From assembly GCA_964571855.1 (NCBI GenBank), contig CAZNDO010000005.1:1-64000 (forward strand): a stretch of 64,000 nucleotides of DNA, in the 5' to 3' direction. A program made the translations under genes and the position numbers. The notes beneath the pieces are model-generated. The model saw only the letters and a program-made list of their open reading frames with translations, ran no database searches and was not told the DNA's origin. Source of the stretch: CAYYFX01 sp964571855 (lineage in GTDB: Bacteria > ARS69). Every line of letters begins with the position of its first letter. The stretch's first letter is position 1. This document shows positions 1 through 7,706 of this stretch, one piece after another.

Positions 1-47
1 CGTCCGCCACCTGCGCCCTGCCCGCGGCTCACACCCGCGGCCACCGC

Positions 48-839
48 TCACCGGCGGTGACGCCGCCCTTCGTACTCCGTGCGGTCGATCCACCAGCGGC
101 GGCCGCACCGGGGGCAGGAGATCTCCACGCCGGGGTCGCCGCGGAACAGCTCCTCCGGGTCGGCGCGGAACATCGTCTCCACCACCTCGAGCATGCGCTC
201 GGGGTCGCAGCCGCAGCGGAAGCGGAACGTGGTGTCGCCGAGGGACTTCATGTCGTCCTCGCCGATGCCCAGCGCCTCCTCGCGCGACAGCTTCGCCAGC
301 GCCTCCACGTCCGCGTCCGGGAGCGCCTGCAGCATGAGGAAGGACTCGTCGGAGATCTCGAAGAAGCGCGCGGGCGACTGCTCGGACTGGCGGTACAGGC
401 GCTCGAACATCTCCAGGATGTCCAGGCCGAAGACCTCGATCGTGCTGCGACTCGTGCGCGTGCCGGGGCGGTTCGTCTGCACGTACATGCGGCTGTGGTC
501 GGACGGGCGAACGTTCTCCGTGAACACGCGGCCCGTCACGATGTGCTCCGCGGAATCCCCCGTGAGGAACACGTTCGTGGGCGGCTGGTGGATCTGGATG
601 GTCCACGCCACCAGCTCCCCCTTCGGACGCGCCGCGAGGTGCAGCACCGCGGCGCCGAGGCCCTGGCGCATGAACGTCTGCGAGAGCCCGTCCGGCTCCG
701 CGTCCCAGCGGCGGGCGTGGTCCAGGTACGCGGCGAACAGGGGGCCGAAGTCCCCGCGCGCGACGAGCAGGTCCCGCTCCCGGTCCAGGAAGCGGCGGAC
801 CGTGGCCTCGCCCGGGCGATCCGATCCGGGTGCGCTCAC
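48..839 (-). CDS. hslO: Hsp33-like redox-regulated chaperone
   Basis: Cytoplasmic holdase chaperone of the Hsp33 family, activated by oxidation and zinc release; it keeps oxidatively unfolded proteins from aggregating. The 263-residue product has a folded N-terminal domain (about 10-195) and a C-terminal zinc switch: Cys209-x-Cys211, then Cys242-x2-Cys245 with 30 residues between the pairs, which fits the family rule CxC-X27-32-CxxC. I chose the GTG at 839 because it overlaps the stop of the upstream gene in a GTGA junction; reading further upstream gives only Gly/Arg/Pro-rich frame noise. The partner gene encodes a TANGO2-like protein, so the pair is probably one translationally coupled stress or maintenance unit. 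The family call is firm; the substrate range is not visible. Confidence 0.9.
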   Translation of the reverse strand: MSAPGSDRPGEATVRRFLDRERDLLVARGDFGPLFAAYLDHARRWDAEPDGLSQTFMRQGLGAAVLHLAARPKGELVAWTIQIHQPPTNVFLTGDSAEHIVTGRVFTENVRPSDHSRMYVQTNRPGTRTSRSTIEVFGLDILEMFERLYRQSEQSPARFFEISDESFLMLQALPDADVEALAKLSREEALGIGEDDMKSLGDTTFRFRCGCDPERMLEVVETMFRADPEELFRGDPGVEISCPRCGRRWWIDRTEYEGRRHRR

Positions 840-1576
840 GTGGCCTCCCTCGCCGGGGCCGCGGCGCGCGGGAGCGCCGCCACCACCGGGGGCGCCGCGC
901 GATCCGGGCGTCCCGCATGGTACGCATGCCGCACCTCGCCGGCCCCCACGCGCACCTCGGTGAGGGAGCGCGTGGCCGCCTCCGGCCGCTCCATCGCCAC
1001 CGTGAACGCGCTCGGACCGCCGTGCGTGCTGCGGTGGTACGTGTGCAGGCGTTCCGGCGTGGGCGTGGCGCCCACCACGCGGGCGTACTCGGCGCGGCGC
1101 GCGGCGCCGACGGCGGTCTCGTCGAAGGACGAGGACACGAGCGGCCGCCGCCCCTCGGCCCGGCGATCCACCGCGAGCGCGTGGCCGTCCCACTCCGCCA
1201 CGACCGCGCCCTCGGCCGGGCCGATCGCCAGCAGGCGGAACGAGCGGAAGTCCGACAGGTCCATGCTCTCCAGACGCTCCGCCACCATCGCGGGATCCGC
1301 GCTGCCGATGAGGGCCGGCGCCAGCTCCCCGCGGCTGCGCCACGCCCGTTCGGCGTCATCCGCCCGCCGGTTGCCGTTCAGCACACCGATCGTGAGACCG
1401 TGTTCCGACGTGGCCAGCCACGTGCCGCCGCCGTCCGGGTCCCGCGGCGCGATCCAGCGGACGCCGTCCGACGCGCGGACCTCCGGCGGCTGCGCCTCCG
1501 CCCGCGACTTGAGCTCGTCGCGATTGAAGAGCAGCCGGTAGCCTTCCGTCTCGCGAAGCCACGTCACCGTGCACAC
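836..1576 (-). CDS. TANGO2/NRDE-family protein (Ntn-hydrolase-like)
   Basis: Member of the NRDE/TANGO2 family, cytoplasmic proteins with an Ntn-hydrolase-like fold; eukaryotic TANGO2 has been linked to haem and lipid metabolism, while bacterial roles are unsettled. The protein is 246 residues. Starting at the GTG at 1576 puts Cys at position 2 (start-CTVTW), the usual N-terminal nucleophile position, followed by the family motif FNRDE near residues 15-20. Later family blocks such as GTWLA and a GVLNGNR-like segment are present. The 4-nt overlap with the Hsp33 gene downstream implies coupled translation. The 81-bp gap to the divergent EamA gene at 1658 should hold the promoters. No catalytic residue beyond Cys2 can be assigned from sequence alone. 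Confidence 0.85.
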   Translation of the reverse strand: MCTVTWLRETEGYRLLFNRDELKSRAEAQPPEVRASDGVRWIAPRDPDGGGTWLATSEHGLTIGVLNGNRRADDAERAWRSRGELAPALIGSADPAMVAERLESMDLSDFRSFRLLAIGPAEGAVVAEWDGHALAVDRRAEGRRPLVSSSFDETAVGAARRAEYARVVGATPTPERLHTYHRSTHGGPSAFTVAMERPEAATRSLTEVRVGAGEVRHAYHAGRPDRAAPPVVAALPRAAAPAREAT

Positions 1577-1657
1577 GCGCGCCTTCCTCCCTGCCGCGGC
1601 GGGAACCGACCCACATCGTACTTGATCCTTCCCGCGCGGCGAGGGAAGTTCCCCGCC

Positions 1658-2557
1658 GTGCGGCCCGGACTCGGCATCCTCCTGCTCCTCGTGACGGCGA
1701 TCGGGTGGGCCGGGGCGTGGACCACCGCCCGCCTGGCCGCCGGCGCCGTGTCTCCCCTCACCGTCACGTGGGGCCGCTTCGTGGTCGCGTCCGTGTCCTT
1801 GCTGCCCGCATGGTGGATGCTGGATCGGGGCGCCCGGGTGCAACTCGGGCGCGGCGAGCTGCTCACGCTCGCGGCCATGTCGCTCACCGGCATCGTGGGC
1901 TACACCGTGCTGTTCATGGCCGGCATCGCGCTCGCCCCGGCCTCGGACGGGGCCGTCATCGTGCCCGGGCTGGCCGGCGTGTTCGCGCTCGCCCTCGGCG
2001 CGCTCGCCGCCCGGCGCGCCCCGCCGCGCCGCGCGGTGGCCGCCGCCGCGGTCTCCCTGGCGGGGTGCGCGCTCGTCGGCGCCGGTGCGTGGAGCCGGGC
2101 CGCGGCGGACCCCGGGCGCATCACGGGCGACGTGCTCTTCGTGGCCGGCGCGGCCACGTGGGGCGCGTACACCGTGCTCGGCCGCGGGCTCGCGGACCGG
2201 GTCCCCGCGGTGACCGCGGTGCTCGCGGCGTCGGTGCTCGGCGTCGCCCTGCTCACGCCGCTGATCGTGTGGCGCGAAGGGTGGCCCGACCCCGCCGCGT
2301 GGAGCGCGGCCGCGCGCTGGAACGTGCTGTACCTGGGCGTCGTGGCCACCGCGCTGGCGTTCGTCACGTACTACCTGGGCGTCCGCCACGCGGGCCTGGA
2401 GCGCACCGCCCCGATGCTCGGCCTCGTGCCGGTGCTGGGCGTGGCGGGCGCCGCGATCTTCCTGGACGAGCGCCCCGGCCCGCTGGCGCTCGCCGGCGGC
2501 GTGCTGGTCGTGGCGGGCATCGTTCTGCAGGCGAAGCGACGAGGAGGCGCGCGGTGA
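1658..2557 (+). CDS. EamA/DMT-superfamily transporter
   Basis: Inner-membrane permease of the drug/metabolite transporter superfamily, probably an exporter of a small metabolite. The 299-residue product is almost entirely hydrophobic, with about ten transmembrane segments arranged as two EamA repeats (roughly 5-140 and 150-292); the second repeat ends in the typical P-x-L...FLDERP motif around 270. Length is normal for the family (about 290-300). The GTG at 1658 is the first sensible start and lies just before the first hydrophobic helix. It is followed without a gap by a TerC gene (GTGA overlap at 2554-2557), so the two are co-translated. The substrate cannot be inferred. Confidence 0.88.
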   Translation: MRPGLGILLLLVTAIGWAGAWTTARLAAGAVSPLTVTWGRFVVASVSLLPAWWMLDRGARVQLGRGELLTLAAMSLTGIVGYTVLFMAGIALAPASDGAVIVPGLAGVFALALGALAARRAPPRRAVAAAAVSLAGCALVGAGAWSRAAADPGRITGDVLFVAGAATWGAYTVLGRGLADRVPAVTAVLAASVLGVALLTPLIVWREGWPDPAAWSAAARWNVLYLGVVATALAFVTYYLGVRHAGLERTAPMLGLVPVLGVAGAAIFLDERPGPLALAGGVLVVAGIVLQAKRRGGAR

Positions 2558-3261
2558 ACTGGATCCATGAGCCGTCGGCGTGGACGGCGCTCGTGACGCT
2601 CACGTTCCTGGAGCTCGTGCTGGGCATCGACAACATCGTGCTCATCACGGTGGTCACCGGCCGCCTGCCCGAGGGGCAGCGTGCGCTCGCGCGGCGCGTG
2701 GGGCTCCTCCTCGCGATGGGACTGCGCGTGTGCCTGCTGCTCGGGCTCTCCTGGGTGCTCGGCCTGACCGCCCCGCTGTTCACGCTCGCGGGGCACGCGT
2801 TCGCGGGGCGCGATCTCATCCTGGTCGCGGGCGGGCTGTTCCTGCTGTGGAAGGGCGTGCACGAGATCCACGACAAGCTGGAGGGCGCCTCCGAGCGCCA
2901 CGCCGTCCCGCTCCGCGGCACGATGGCCGCGGCGCTCGCGCAGATCCTGCTGCTGGACGTCGTGTTCTCGCTCGACTCCGTCATCACGGCGATCGGCATG
3001 GCGGAGCACACGGAGGTGATGGTGCTGGCCATCGTCATCTCGGTGGGCCTCATGCTCGTGATCGCGGGCCCGGTGGGCAGCTTCGTGGAGGCGCACCCCA
3101 CGGTGAAGATGCTGGCGCTGAGCTTCCTGCTGCTCATCGGCGTGATGCTCGTGGCCGACGGGCTCGGGCACCATGTGCCGCGCGGCTACATCTACTTCGC
3201 GCTGGCGTTCTCCCTGTTCGTGGAGGCCCTGAACCTGCGGGCACGCCGCCGCCGCGCGTGA
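2554..3261 (+). CDS. TerC-family integral membrane protein
   Basis: TerC-family protein of the inner membrane (235 residues). Family members protect against metal stress, for example manganese export by YceF/YkoY/MeeF-type proteins, or tellurite resistance. Two Asp-containing membrane motifs typical of the family are visible: GIDNIVLI near residues 22-29 and LDVVFSLDSV near 132-141, within about seven transmembrane segments. The GTG start overlaps the EamA stop by 4 nt, so translation is coupled and the two membrane proteins may act in the same efflux pathway. The gene converges on the MFS gene with only 9 bp between the stops. The substrate ion is an inference from the family only. Confidence 0.88.
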   Translation: MNWIHEPSAWTALVTLTFLELVLGIDNIVLITVVTGRLPEGQRALARRVGLLLAMGLRVCLLLGLSWVLGLTAPLFTLAGHAFAGRDLILVAGGLFLLWKGVHEIHDKLEGASERHAVPLRGTMAAALAQILLLDVVFSLDSVITAIGMAEHTEVMVLAIVISVGLMLVIAGPVGSFVEAHPTVKMLALSFLLLIGVMLVADGLGHHVPRGYIYFALAFSLFVEALNLRARRRRA

Positions 3262-3270
3262 CGGCGGCGC

Positions 3271-4692
3271 TCAGGCGGGATCGCGGGACGCGGCATCGGC
3301 CTCGTCGCTCCCCCAGGCCTCCGTGTCGCGCGGCCCGTGCGTGGCGCGATCCCCGCGGCGCCGCCGCGCCGGGCGCACGGTGGCCAGCACGGGCCGGAGG
3401 ACGAGGCCGATGGCCGGGCGCACCGCGTTGAAGCGGAAGACCGGCTTCACGCTGGGCACCCGCCCGTCCTCCACGCGCAGCAGCAGGAGCAGGCACGCGC
3501 CGCGCAGCACGGAGCTGAGCGCGAACAGCGCGCGGTAGCCGGACTGCCCGCCGCCGAACAGCCCGAAGAACCAGCCGCCGAGCAGCGATCCCGCCACCTG
3601 CGCGATGGCGTTCCCGAGGTTGAAGGCGGTGAGCACCGTGGTGCGCTGCTCGGCGCGGATCGTGTCGAACAGCAGCAGGAACGTGGCGTACTCGTGCGCG
3701 GCCCAGGCCACGCCGGACACGAGCTGCAGCGCGATCAGCACGTCCACGCGCTCGGACACGAGCCACAGCGCGGCCATCGGGGCGATCCCCATCCAGGACA
3801 GCCGCAGCAGCCCGAGCAGGCCCCAGCGGCGGGCCAGCGTCCCCATGAACGGGAGCACCAGGACCTTCGCGGCCATCGACGCGCCGGTGATGGCCATGTA
3901 GGTCCAGTACGGGAGGCCGAGCTGGCGCAGCATGTACGCGGAGAAGAACGGGCCGGCCACCATCACCGTGCACATGAGCACGAGCATGTACGTGAGCAGC
4001 TTCGCCCCGGCCCCGCGCGGCGGGTGCCGCACGAGGCGCATCGCCGGCACGCCCGCCACGGCGAAGCTGCCGGGCTTCACGTCGCTCTGCTGCAGGAAGA
4101 AGCGCACGGAGTACGCGCGGCTGATCGCGGCCACGGCGAACAGCAGTCCGAACCCGGCCAGTTCGCGGCCGACCGCGGATGCGCCGGAGAGGAGGATCCC
4201 GCCGGCGAACAGCCCGCCCAGCACGCCGAGCTGTGCCGCGCTGGCGCGACGCGCGAAGTAGCGCTGCCGCAGGAGCGGCGGCACCAGCCGCTCCACCCAC
4301 ACGTTCCACGCGGGCCCGATGGCCATGCCGGAGCCCCAGTAGACCGTGGCGGCGAGGAACACGAGCGCGCCGGGGATCCCGCCGAGCCATCCGCCGAGAG
4401 CAAGCGGCAGGAAGCTGGCGGCCTGCACGGTGGCCCCGAGCAGCGCCCACTTGCGCGGCGACCCCACGCGGCGCACGCCCCACGGCGCCGCCATCTGGAT
4501 CAGGCCGCCGGCGAGCAGCGGGACGGTGGCGACGAGCCCGGACGCCACCTCGCCCATGCCGAGGGCGAGCACGAACGCGGGGATGTAGGTCTCCCCCACG
4601 CCCACCATGACGCTGAACGCCACGCCCTCCGAGAAGATGGCGCGGAGGTCGCGGCGCGGATCGGGGCGGATGAGGGAGCGGGCGCGGCTCAC
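3271..4692 (-). CDS. MFS-type transporter
   Basis: Major facilitator superfamily permease of the inner membrane, about 473 residues from the GTG at 4692, with roughly 12 transmembrane segments separated by a polar loop near the middle. Features include a long hydrophobic N-terminal half (SEGVAFSVMVGVGETY onwards) and a charged C-terminal tail of about 45 residues rich in Arg and Asp. An in-frame start at 4854 would add 54 residues of Arg/Pro-rich sequence unlike a membrane protein, so I prefer 4692. It converges on TerC. The 334-bp gap upstream should hold its promoter. No substrate-specific motif is recognised. Confidence 0.78.
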   Translation of the reverse strand: MSRARSLIRPDPRRDLRAIFSEGVAFSVMVGVGETYIPAFVLALGMGEVASGLVATVPLLAGGLIQMAAPWGVRRVGSPRKWALLGATVQAASFLPLALGGWLGGIPGALVFLAATVYWGSGMAIGPAWNVWVERLVPPLLRQRYFARRASAAQLGVLGGLFAGGILLSGASAVGRELAGFGLLFAVAAISRAYSVRFFLQQSDVKPGSFAVAGVPAMRLVRHPPRGAGAKLLTYMLVLMCTVMVAGPFFSAYMLRQLGLPYWTYMAITGASMAAKVLVLPFMGTLARRWGLLGLLRLSWMGIAPMAALWLVSERVDVLIALQLVSGVAWAAHEYATFLLLFDTIRAEQRTTVLTAFNLGNAIAQVAGSLLGGWFFGLFGGGQSGYRALFALSSVLRGACLLLLLRVEDGRVPSVKPVFRFNAVRPAIGLVLRPVLATVRPARRRRGDRATHGPRDTEAWGSDEADAASRDPA

Positions 4693-5026
4693 GGAATCCC
4701 TGCGGGTCGCGGAAGGCGAGCGGCGAGGATCCGCGACGCGGCATCCGGCGGCAAGGCGAATTCTCGAGGAAGGGCGTGATCGCCGCGGCGGCGCCGCGCG
4801 ACGCGGCGCCCTCGTGCGCGGGCCGGAGCGGTCTCCCGGATCCCATCCACCCACCGCGCCCGGAGGCGCGATGTTCCTCCCATCCTCCGCTCCGGCCCTG
4901 CGCGCGAGGACGCACGGCAGGACATCCGGGGCATCGGCAGGATCCGCGGTGGGACTTGAGCGTCTTTTCGCAGCGGATGCGGCCGGTCTCGTGTGATCTC
5001 GTGTGACCGCCCGGCGGAGAGCCGGC
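4693..5026. other. Intergenic region upstream of the MFS gene
   Basis: A 334-bp non-coding stretch between two minus-strand genes. It holds a perfect tandem 10-bp repeat (tctcgtgtga at 4987-4996 and 4997-5006). A small hairpin (CCGGC/GCCGG, 5011-5025) lies just past the stop of the methyltransferase gene and may end that transcript. On the minus strand a sigma-28-like pair is visible: TCAAGTCC at 4959-4952 and GCCGATGC at 4938-4931, but the spacing is 2 nt longer than the enterobacterial optimum. Open frames here are low-complexity and not convincing as genes. Confidence 0.5.
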
Positions 5027-6289
5027 TCAGCCCTCGCCCCGGACCAGGAGCGCCACGGTCTCCACGTGGCCCGTGGTCGGGAACAGATCCAGCGCGCGCA
5101 GCCGCCGCAGCCGCCAACCGGCCTGGACCAGCTCCGCGATGTCGCGCGCCCCCGTGGCGGGATCGCAGGACACGGACAGGATGCGGCGCGGCGCCCGCAC
5201 GATCAGGCTGCGGCGCACCTCCTTCGCCATCCCGATCCGCGGCGGGTCCAGGAGCACGGTCTCGCGCTCCGCGCGCGGGACCGCGGCGAGGGTGTACTCC
5301 GCGCGCTCGGCCCGCGCCTCGCCTTCGATCCCCGTATCGCGCAGGTTCTGTGCGAGCAGGCGCACGGCGCGACCGTCGGACTCGCCGGCCGCCACGCGGT
5401 CGAAGCCGCGTCCCACCGTCGCCGCGAACAGTCCCACGCCCGCGTAGACGTCCAGGAAGAGACCGCTCCGGTCGCCTTCCAGGTACTCCTCCGCGGTCCG
5501 CACCAGCGCGCGCGCGCCGGCCGCGGTTCCCTGGAAGAACGAGGTGGCGTCCGCGGACAGCTCGGCCTCGCCCACGCGATAGCGCATCTCCCGGCGCCCG
5601 AGCACGGGCATCCCGTCCACGAGGATGCCCGCGATCAGGTCCGGCCGGCGCGACGCCTGCAGGATCCTCGCGAGCCGCTTGGCGTCGCGCGGGCTCGGCC
5701 GGTCGCCGGTCTCGAACAGCACGAGGACGCTGCCGTCCGTGGAGAACCGGAACGAGGTGCGCCGGACCGGCGGCTGCAGGCGGAGCCACGGGAGGAGGAC
5801 CTCGTCGAAGGCCGCGGGGACCTGCAGGCAGCCGTCGATGGCCACCACCTCGTGGGACCCGCGCCGCTTCAGCCCGGGCGCGCCGGTGGGCGCGTAGGAC
5901 AGGGCGATCCGGTTGCGGCTGCGGAACTCGTCGCCGAGCTCCTCGGGGCCCTCCAGAAGCGCGTCCACGTCGAGGCGGCCGATGCGGCGGAACGCGTCCC
6001 TCACGATGTCGCGCTTCATCGCGGCTTGCGCACCGCGGGAGGCGTGCTGCAGGTCGCAGCCGCCGCAGTCCGCGGCGTGCGGGCACGGCGGATCGCGACG
6101 CTCCGCGGACGCGGTCACGACCTCCGCGGTTTCCGCCTCCGCCCACTTCCGCTCCTCGCGCGTCACGCGCGCGCGCACGCGCTCGCCGGGCAGCGCGCCC
6201 GCCACGAGGATCACCTTGCCGTCCGCGCGCGCGAGGCAACGCCCGCCCGCGACCGCGGGGCCCGTCTCCAGCTCGAGAAGTCCGCTCAT
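5027..6289 (-). CDS. TrmA/RlmCD-family RNA m5U methyltransferase
   Basis: SAM-dependent uracil-C5 methyltransferase acting on rRNA or tRNA (RumA/RlmD/TrmA family), 420 residues. Domains in order: N-terminal TRAM-like segment (about 1-60), a Cys cluster for a [4Fe-4S] centre (CPHAADCGGCDLQHA, about 85-100), the RNA-binding middle, then a Rossmann methyltransferase with FLDVYAGVG as the SAM motif and LLDPPR. The catalytic Cys lies in SVSCDPATGARD, close to the family SCNPATLARD. The ATG at 6289 is chosen because the TRAM segment begins immediately after it. RlmD and RlmC cannot be separated by eye, so no symbol is given. The gene is divergent from the small-protein/glycosylase operon starting at 6505. 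Confidence 0.9.
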   Translation of the reverse strand: MSGLLELETGPAVAGGRCLARADGKVILVAGALPGERVRARVTREERKWAEAETAEVVTASAERRDPPCPHAADCGGCDLQHASRGAQAAMKRDIVRDAFRRIGRLDVDALLEGPEELGDEFRSRNRIALSYAPTGAPGLKRRGSHEVVAIDGCLQVPAAFDEVLLPWLRLQPPVRRTSFRFSTDGSVLVLFETGDRPSPRDAKRLARILQASRRPDLIAGILVDGMPVLGRREMRYRVGEAELSADATSFFQGTAAGARALVRTAEEYLEGDRSGLFLDVYAGVGLFAATVGRGFDRVAAGESDGRAVRLLAQNLRDTGIEGEARAERAEYTLAAVPRAERETVLLDPPRIGMAKEVRRSLIVRAPRRILSVSCDPATGARDIAELVQAGWRLRRLRALDLFPTTGHVETVALLVRGEG

Positions 6290-6504
6290 GACCGCAGCAT
6301 CGCATGCGCTGCCGCTCCGGACCACCCCTCTCCCGGGCGGCACGAGTCCTGCTGCTGCTGCGCGCGCGGGTCGCGATCCGCGGCGGAGGTCCCGCGGGCG
6401 GCCGGGAGCGCGGCGGTGGAAACACCGGGCGCGCCGCGCGTCACCGGGAGTTCACGCGGCCGTTGCGCCGGGCCGGCATCCTCCCCGGCAAAGGAGAGCA
6501 CTCG

Positions 6505-6840
6505 ATGGGAACACGTCGTCCGAGAGCGTCCGCCGCCCCGGGACGGGCGGCCAACCGCCCGCGCCCCTCAGCGCGGCCCAAGGGGAAGGGGCCGGAGAGC
6601 CCCGCGCGCGCGCTGGAGCGCTTGTACTCGCGTCGCCTCCGGGCGTGCGAGAGCCTCGGCATCCCGGTCCCGGCGGAGGCGCGCGAGGGGCCGCCGGGGT
6701 CGCTGCTCCGGCGGATCGCGCTGCTGGACCGGCGGATCGAGGTGTCGCTGGACCTCGCGGGCGGCCGTCGCTTCGCGCCGTGGGATCCCGAGGACGAGGA
6801 TGCCGCCGAGGAAGGCCCCACGCCGGAGCCCTTCTCATGA
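6505..6840 (+). CDS. Hypothetical basic small protein, first gene of a glycosylase operon
   Basis: I do not recognise this 111-residue protein. Its first 35 residues are a basic, disordered-looking tail (Arg, Lys, Pro, Ala). It then has a short predicted helical part (about 36-90, RALERLYSRRLRACESLG, LLRRIALLDRRIEVSLDLA) and an acidic end (DPEDEDAAEE). The ATG at 6505 has a good AAGGAG ribosome-binding site at 6491-6496. The gene overlaps the next by ATGA, so its product is made together with the uracil-glycosylase-like protein and may be a DNA-binding partner of it. The basic tail would fit that, but this is inference. Confidence 0.7.
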   Translation: MGTRRPRASAAPGRAANRPRPSARPKGKGPESPARALERLYSRRLRACESLGIPVPAEAREGPPGSLLRRIALLDRRIEVSLDLAGGRRFAPWDPEDEDAAEEGPTPEPFS

Positions 6841-7472
6841 GGCAGGAGCTCGCGGGGCTGGAGTCCGCGGTGGCGCTGTGCGAGCGATGCTTCGGGCCGG
6901 AGCGGCGCCACACCGTGCGGTTCGCGCGACCGCCGCTGCCGGCGCGCGTGCTCGTGCTCGGGGAACGCCCGCCGCGCGGCGTGCTGGCGGCGGAGGAGCG
7001 CCTCGGACCGAGCACGGACGATCCGGGAAGCCGGTTCCTCGCGGAGCGGTTGAAGGACGCCGGCATCCCGCCGGAGGTGGTCCTGGTGGGCGCCGCAGTC
7101 ATGTGCCGCCCGGCCAGCCGCCGGCTGGAGGCCGCGGTCGGCCCCGCCACCTGCCTGCGCGAGTGCGCGGGGCATGTGCGGGAGCTGGTCCGGCTCGCCG
7201 CGCCGCGCCTCGTGATCCCGCTCGGCAAGGCCGCGCTGCGCTCCCTCCGCTGGGCGTTCCCGGACGAGCCGGCCCTGGCCGCGCTGCGCTTCCCGGAATC
7301 CGTGGGCGGCACGCACCGCGCGGCCGGCTTCCTCGTCCACCCGCTGTACCACGTCACGCCCCGCGCACGCCTCAGCCGCCCGGACGCGGAACAGCGCCGC
7401 GACTGGCAACGGGTCGGACGCGCGTGGCAGGAGGTTCTCGAAACGGAGGCCGCCGAAGGGCCGCGGTTCTAG
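6837..7472 (+). CDS. Divergent uracil-DNA glycosylase superfamily Fe-S protein
   Basis: Member of the UDG superfamily closest to family 4/UdgX, 211 residues, probably acting on uracil or damaged bases in DNA. Four Cys match the family-4 [4Fe-4S] ligands: Cys15-x2-Cys18, Cys90 and Cys106, the last two 15 residues apart as in classic family 4. Motif 1 is GERPPRG where family 4 normally has GEAPG and UdgX has GEQPGD. The C-terminal motif HPLYHVTP (His168) replaces HPS/HPA. Activity is therefore uncertain. It is coupled to the small basic protein upstream (ATGA). A second, more divergent copy lies at 11830-12435; the two share the end motif PLY...RP...RDWQ. Its stop codon is inside the large inverted repeat 7463-7706. 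Confidence 0.75.
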   Translation: MRQELAGLESAVALCERCFGPERRHTVRFARPPLPARVLVLGERPPRGVLAAEERLGPSTDDPGSRFLAERLKDAGIPPEVVLVGAAVMCRPASRRLEAAVGPATCLRECAGHVRELVRLAAPRLVIPLGKAALRSLRWAFPDEPALAALRFPESVGGTHRAAGFLVHPLYHVTPRARLSRPDAEQRRDWQRVGRAWQEVLETEAAEGPRF

Positions 7473-7706
7473 GGTCGCGCCCCGGACGTCGTGCGGACTT
7501 CCCGGGACGAGCGGGGCGGACCGGACGGGTCGGGAGCCCCGGTGCCCCTCTCGCGGGCGTTCGAGCATGCGCGCCACGCGCCCGAAGGGCGCGGTGCGCT
7601 CACGCGCAGAGGCCCGCGAGAGGGGAACCGGGGCTCCCGGCCCATCCGGCCCGCCCCGCTCGGCCCGGCAAGCTCGCGCGACCTCCGGGACGCACCCTAG
7701 AACCGC
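7463..7706. repeat. 244-bp imperfect palindrome between convergent genes
   Basis: Two arms (7463-7557 and 7613-7706) are inverted copies: by direct alignment 83 of 94 positions are identical, with one 1-nt gap. The 55-nt centre contains a smaller GC hairpin (7571-7583 with 7587-7599, loop GAA). The arms include the last codons and both TAG stops of the convergent glycosylase-like and TonB-receptor genes, because each gene ends with the same bases (gcggttctagggt). It can fold as a very strong RNA hairpin on either strand, so it would act as a bidirectional terminator, but it is far longer than a normal terminator. Confidence 0.9.

Noticed and set aside
4607..4996. Small plus-strand open frame over the MFS start and upstream gap
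   Set aside because: Low-complexity Arg/Ser-rich translation, no ribosome-binding site, overlaps a well-supported gene antisense.
7463..7706. Large palindrome as an insertion sequence or MITE
   Set aside because: No transposase, no flanking target-site duplication, and the arms include the ends of both genes; only one copy is seen in the window.
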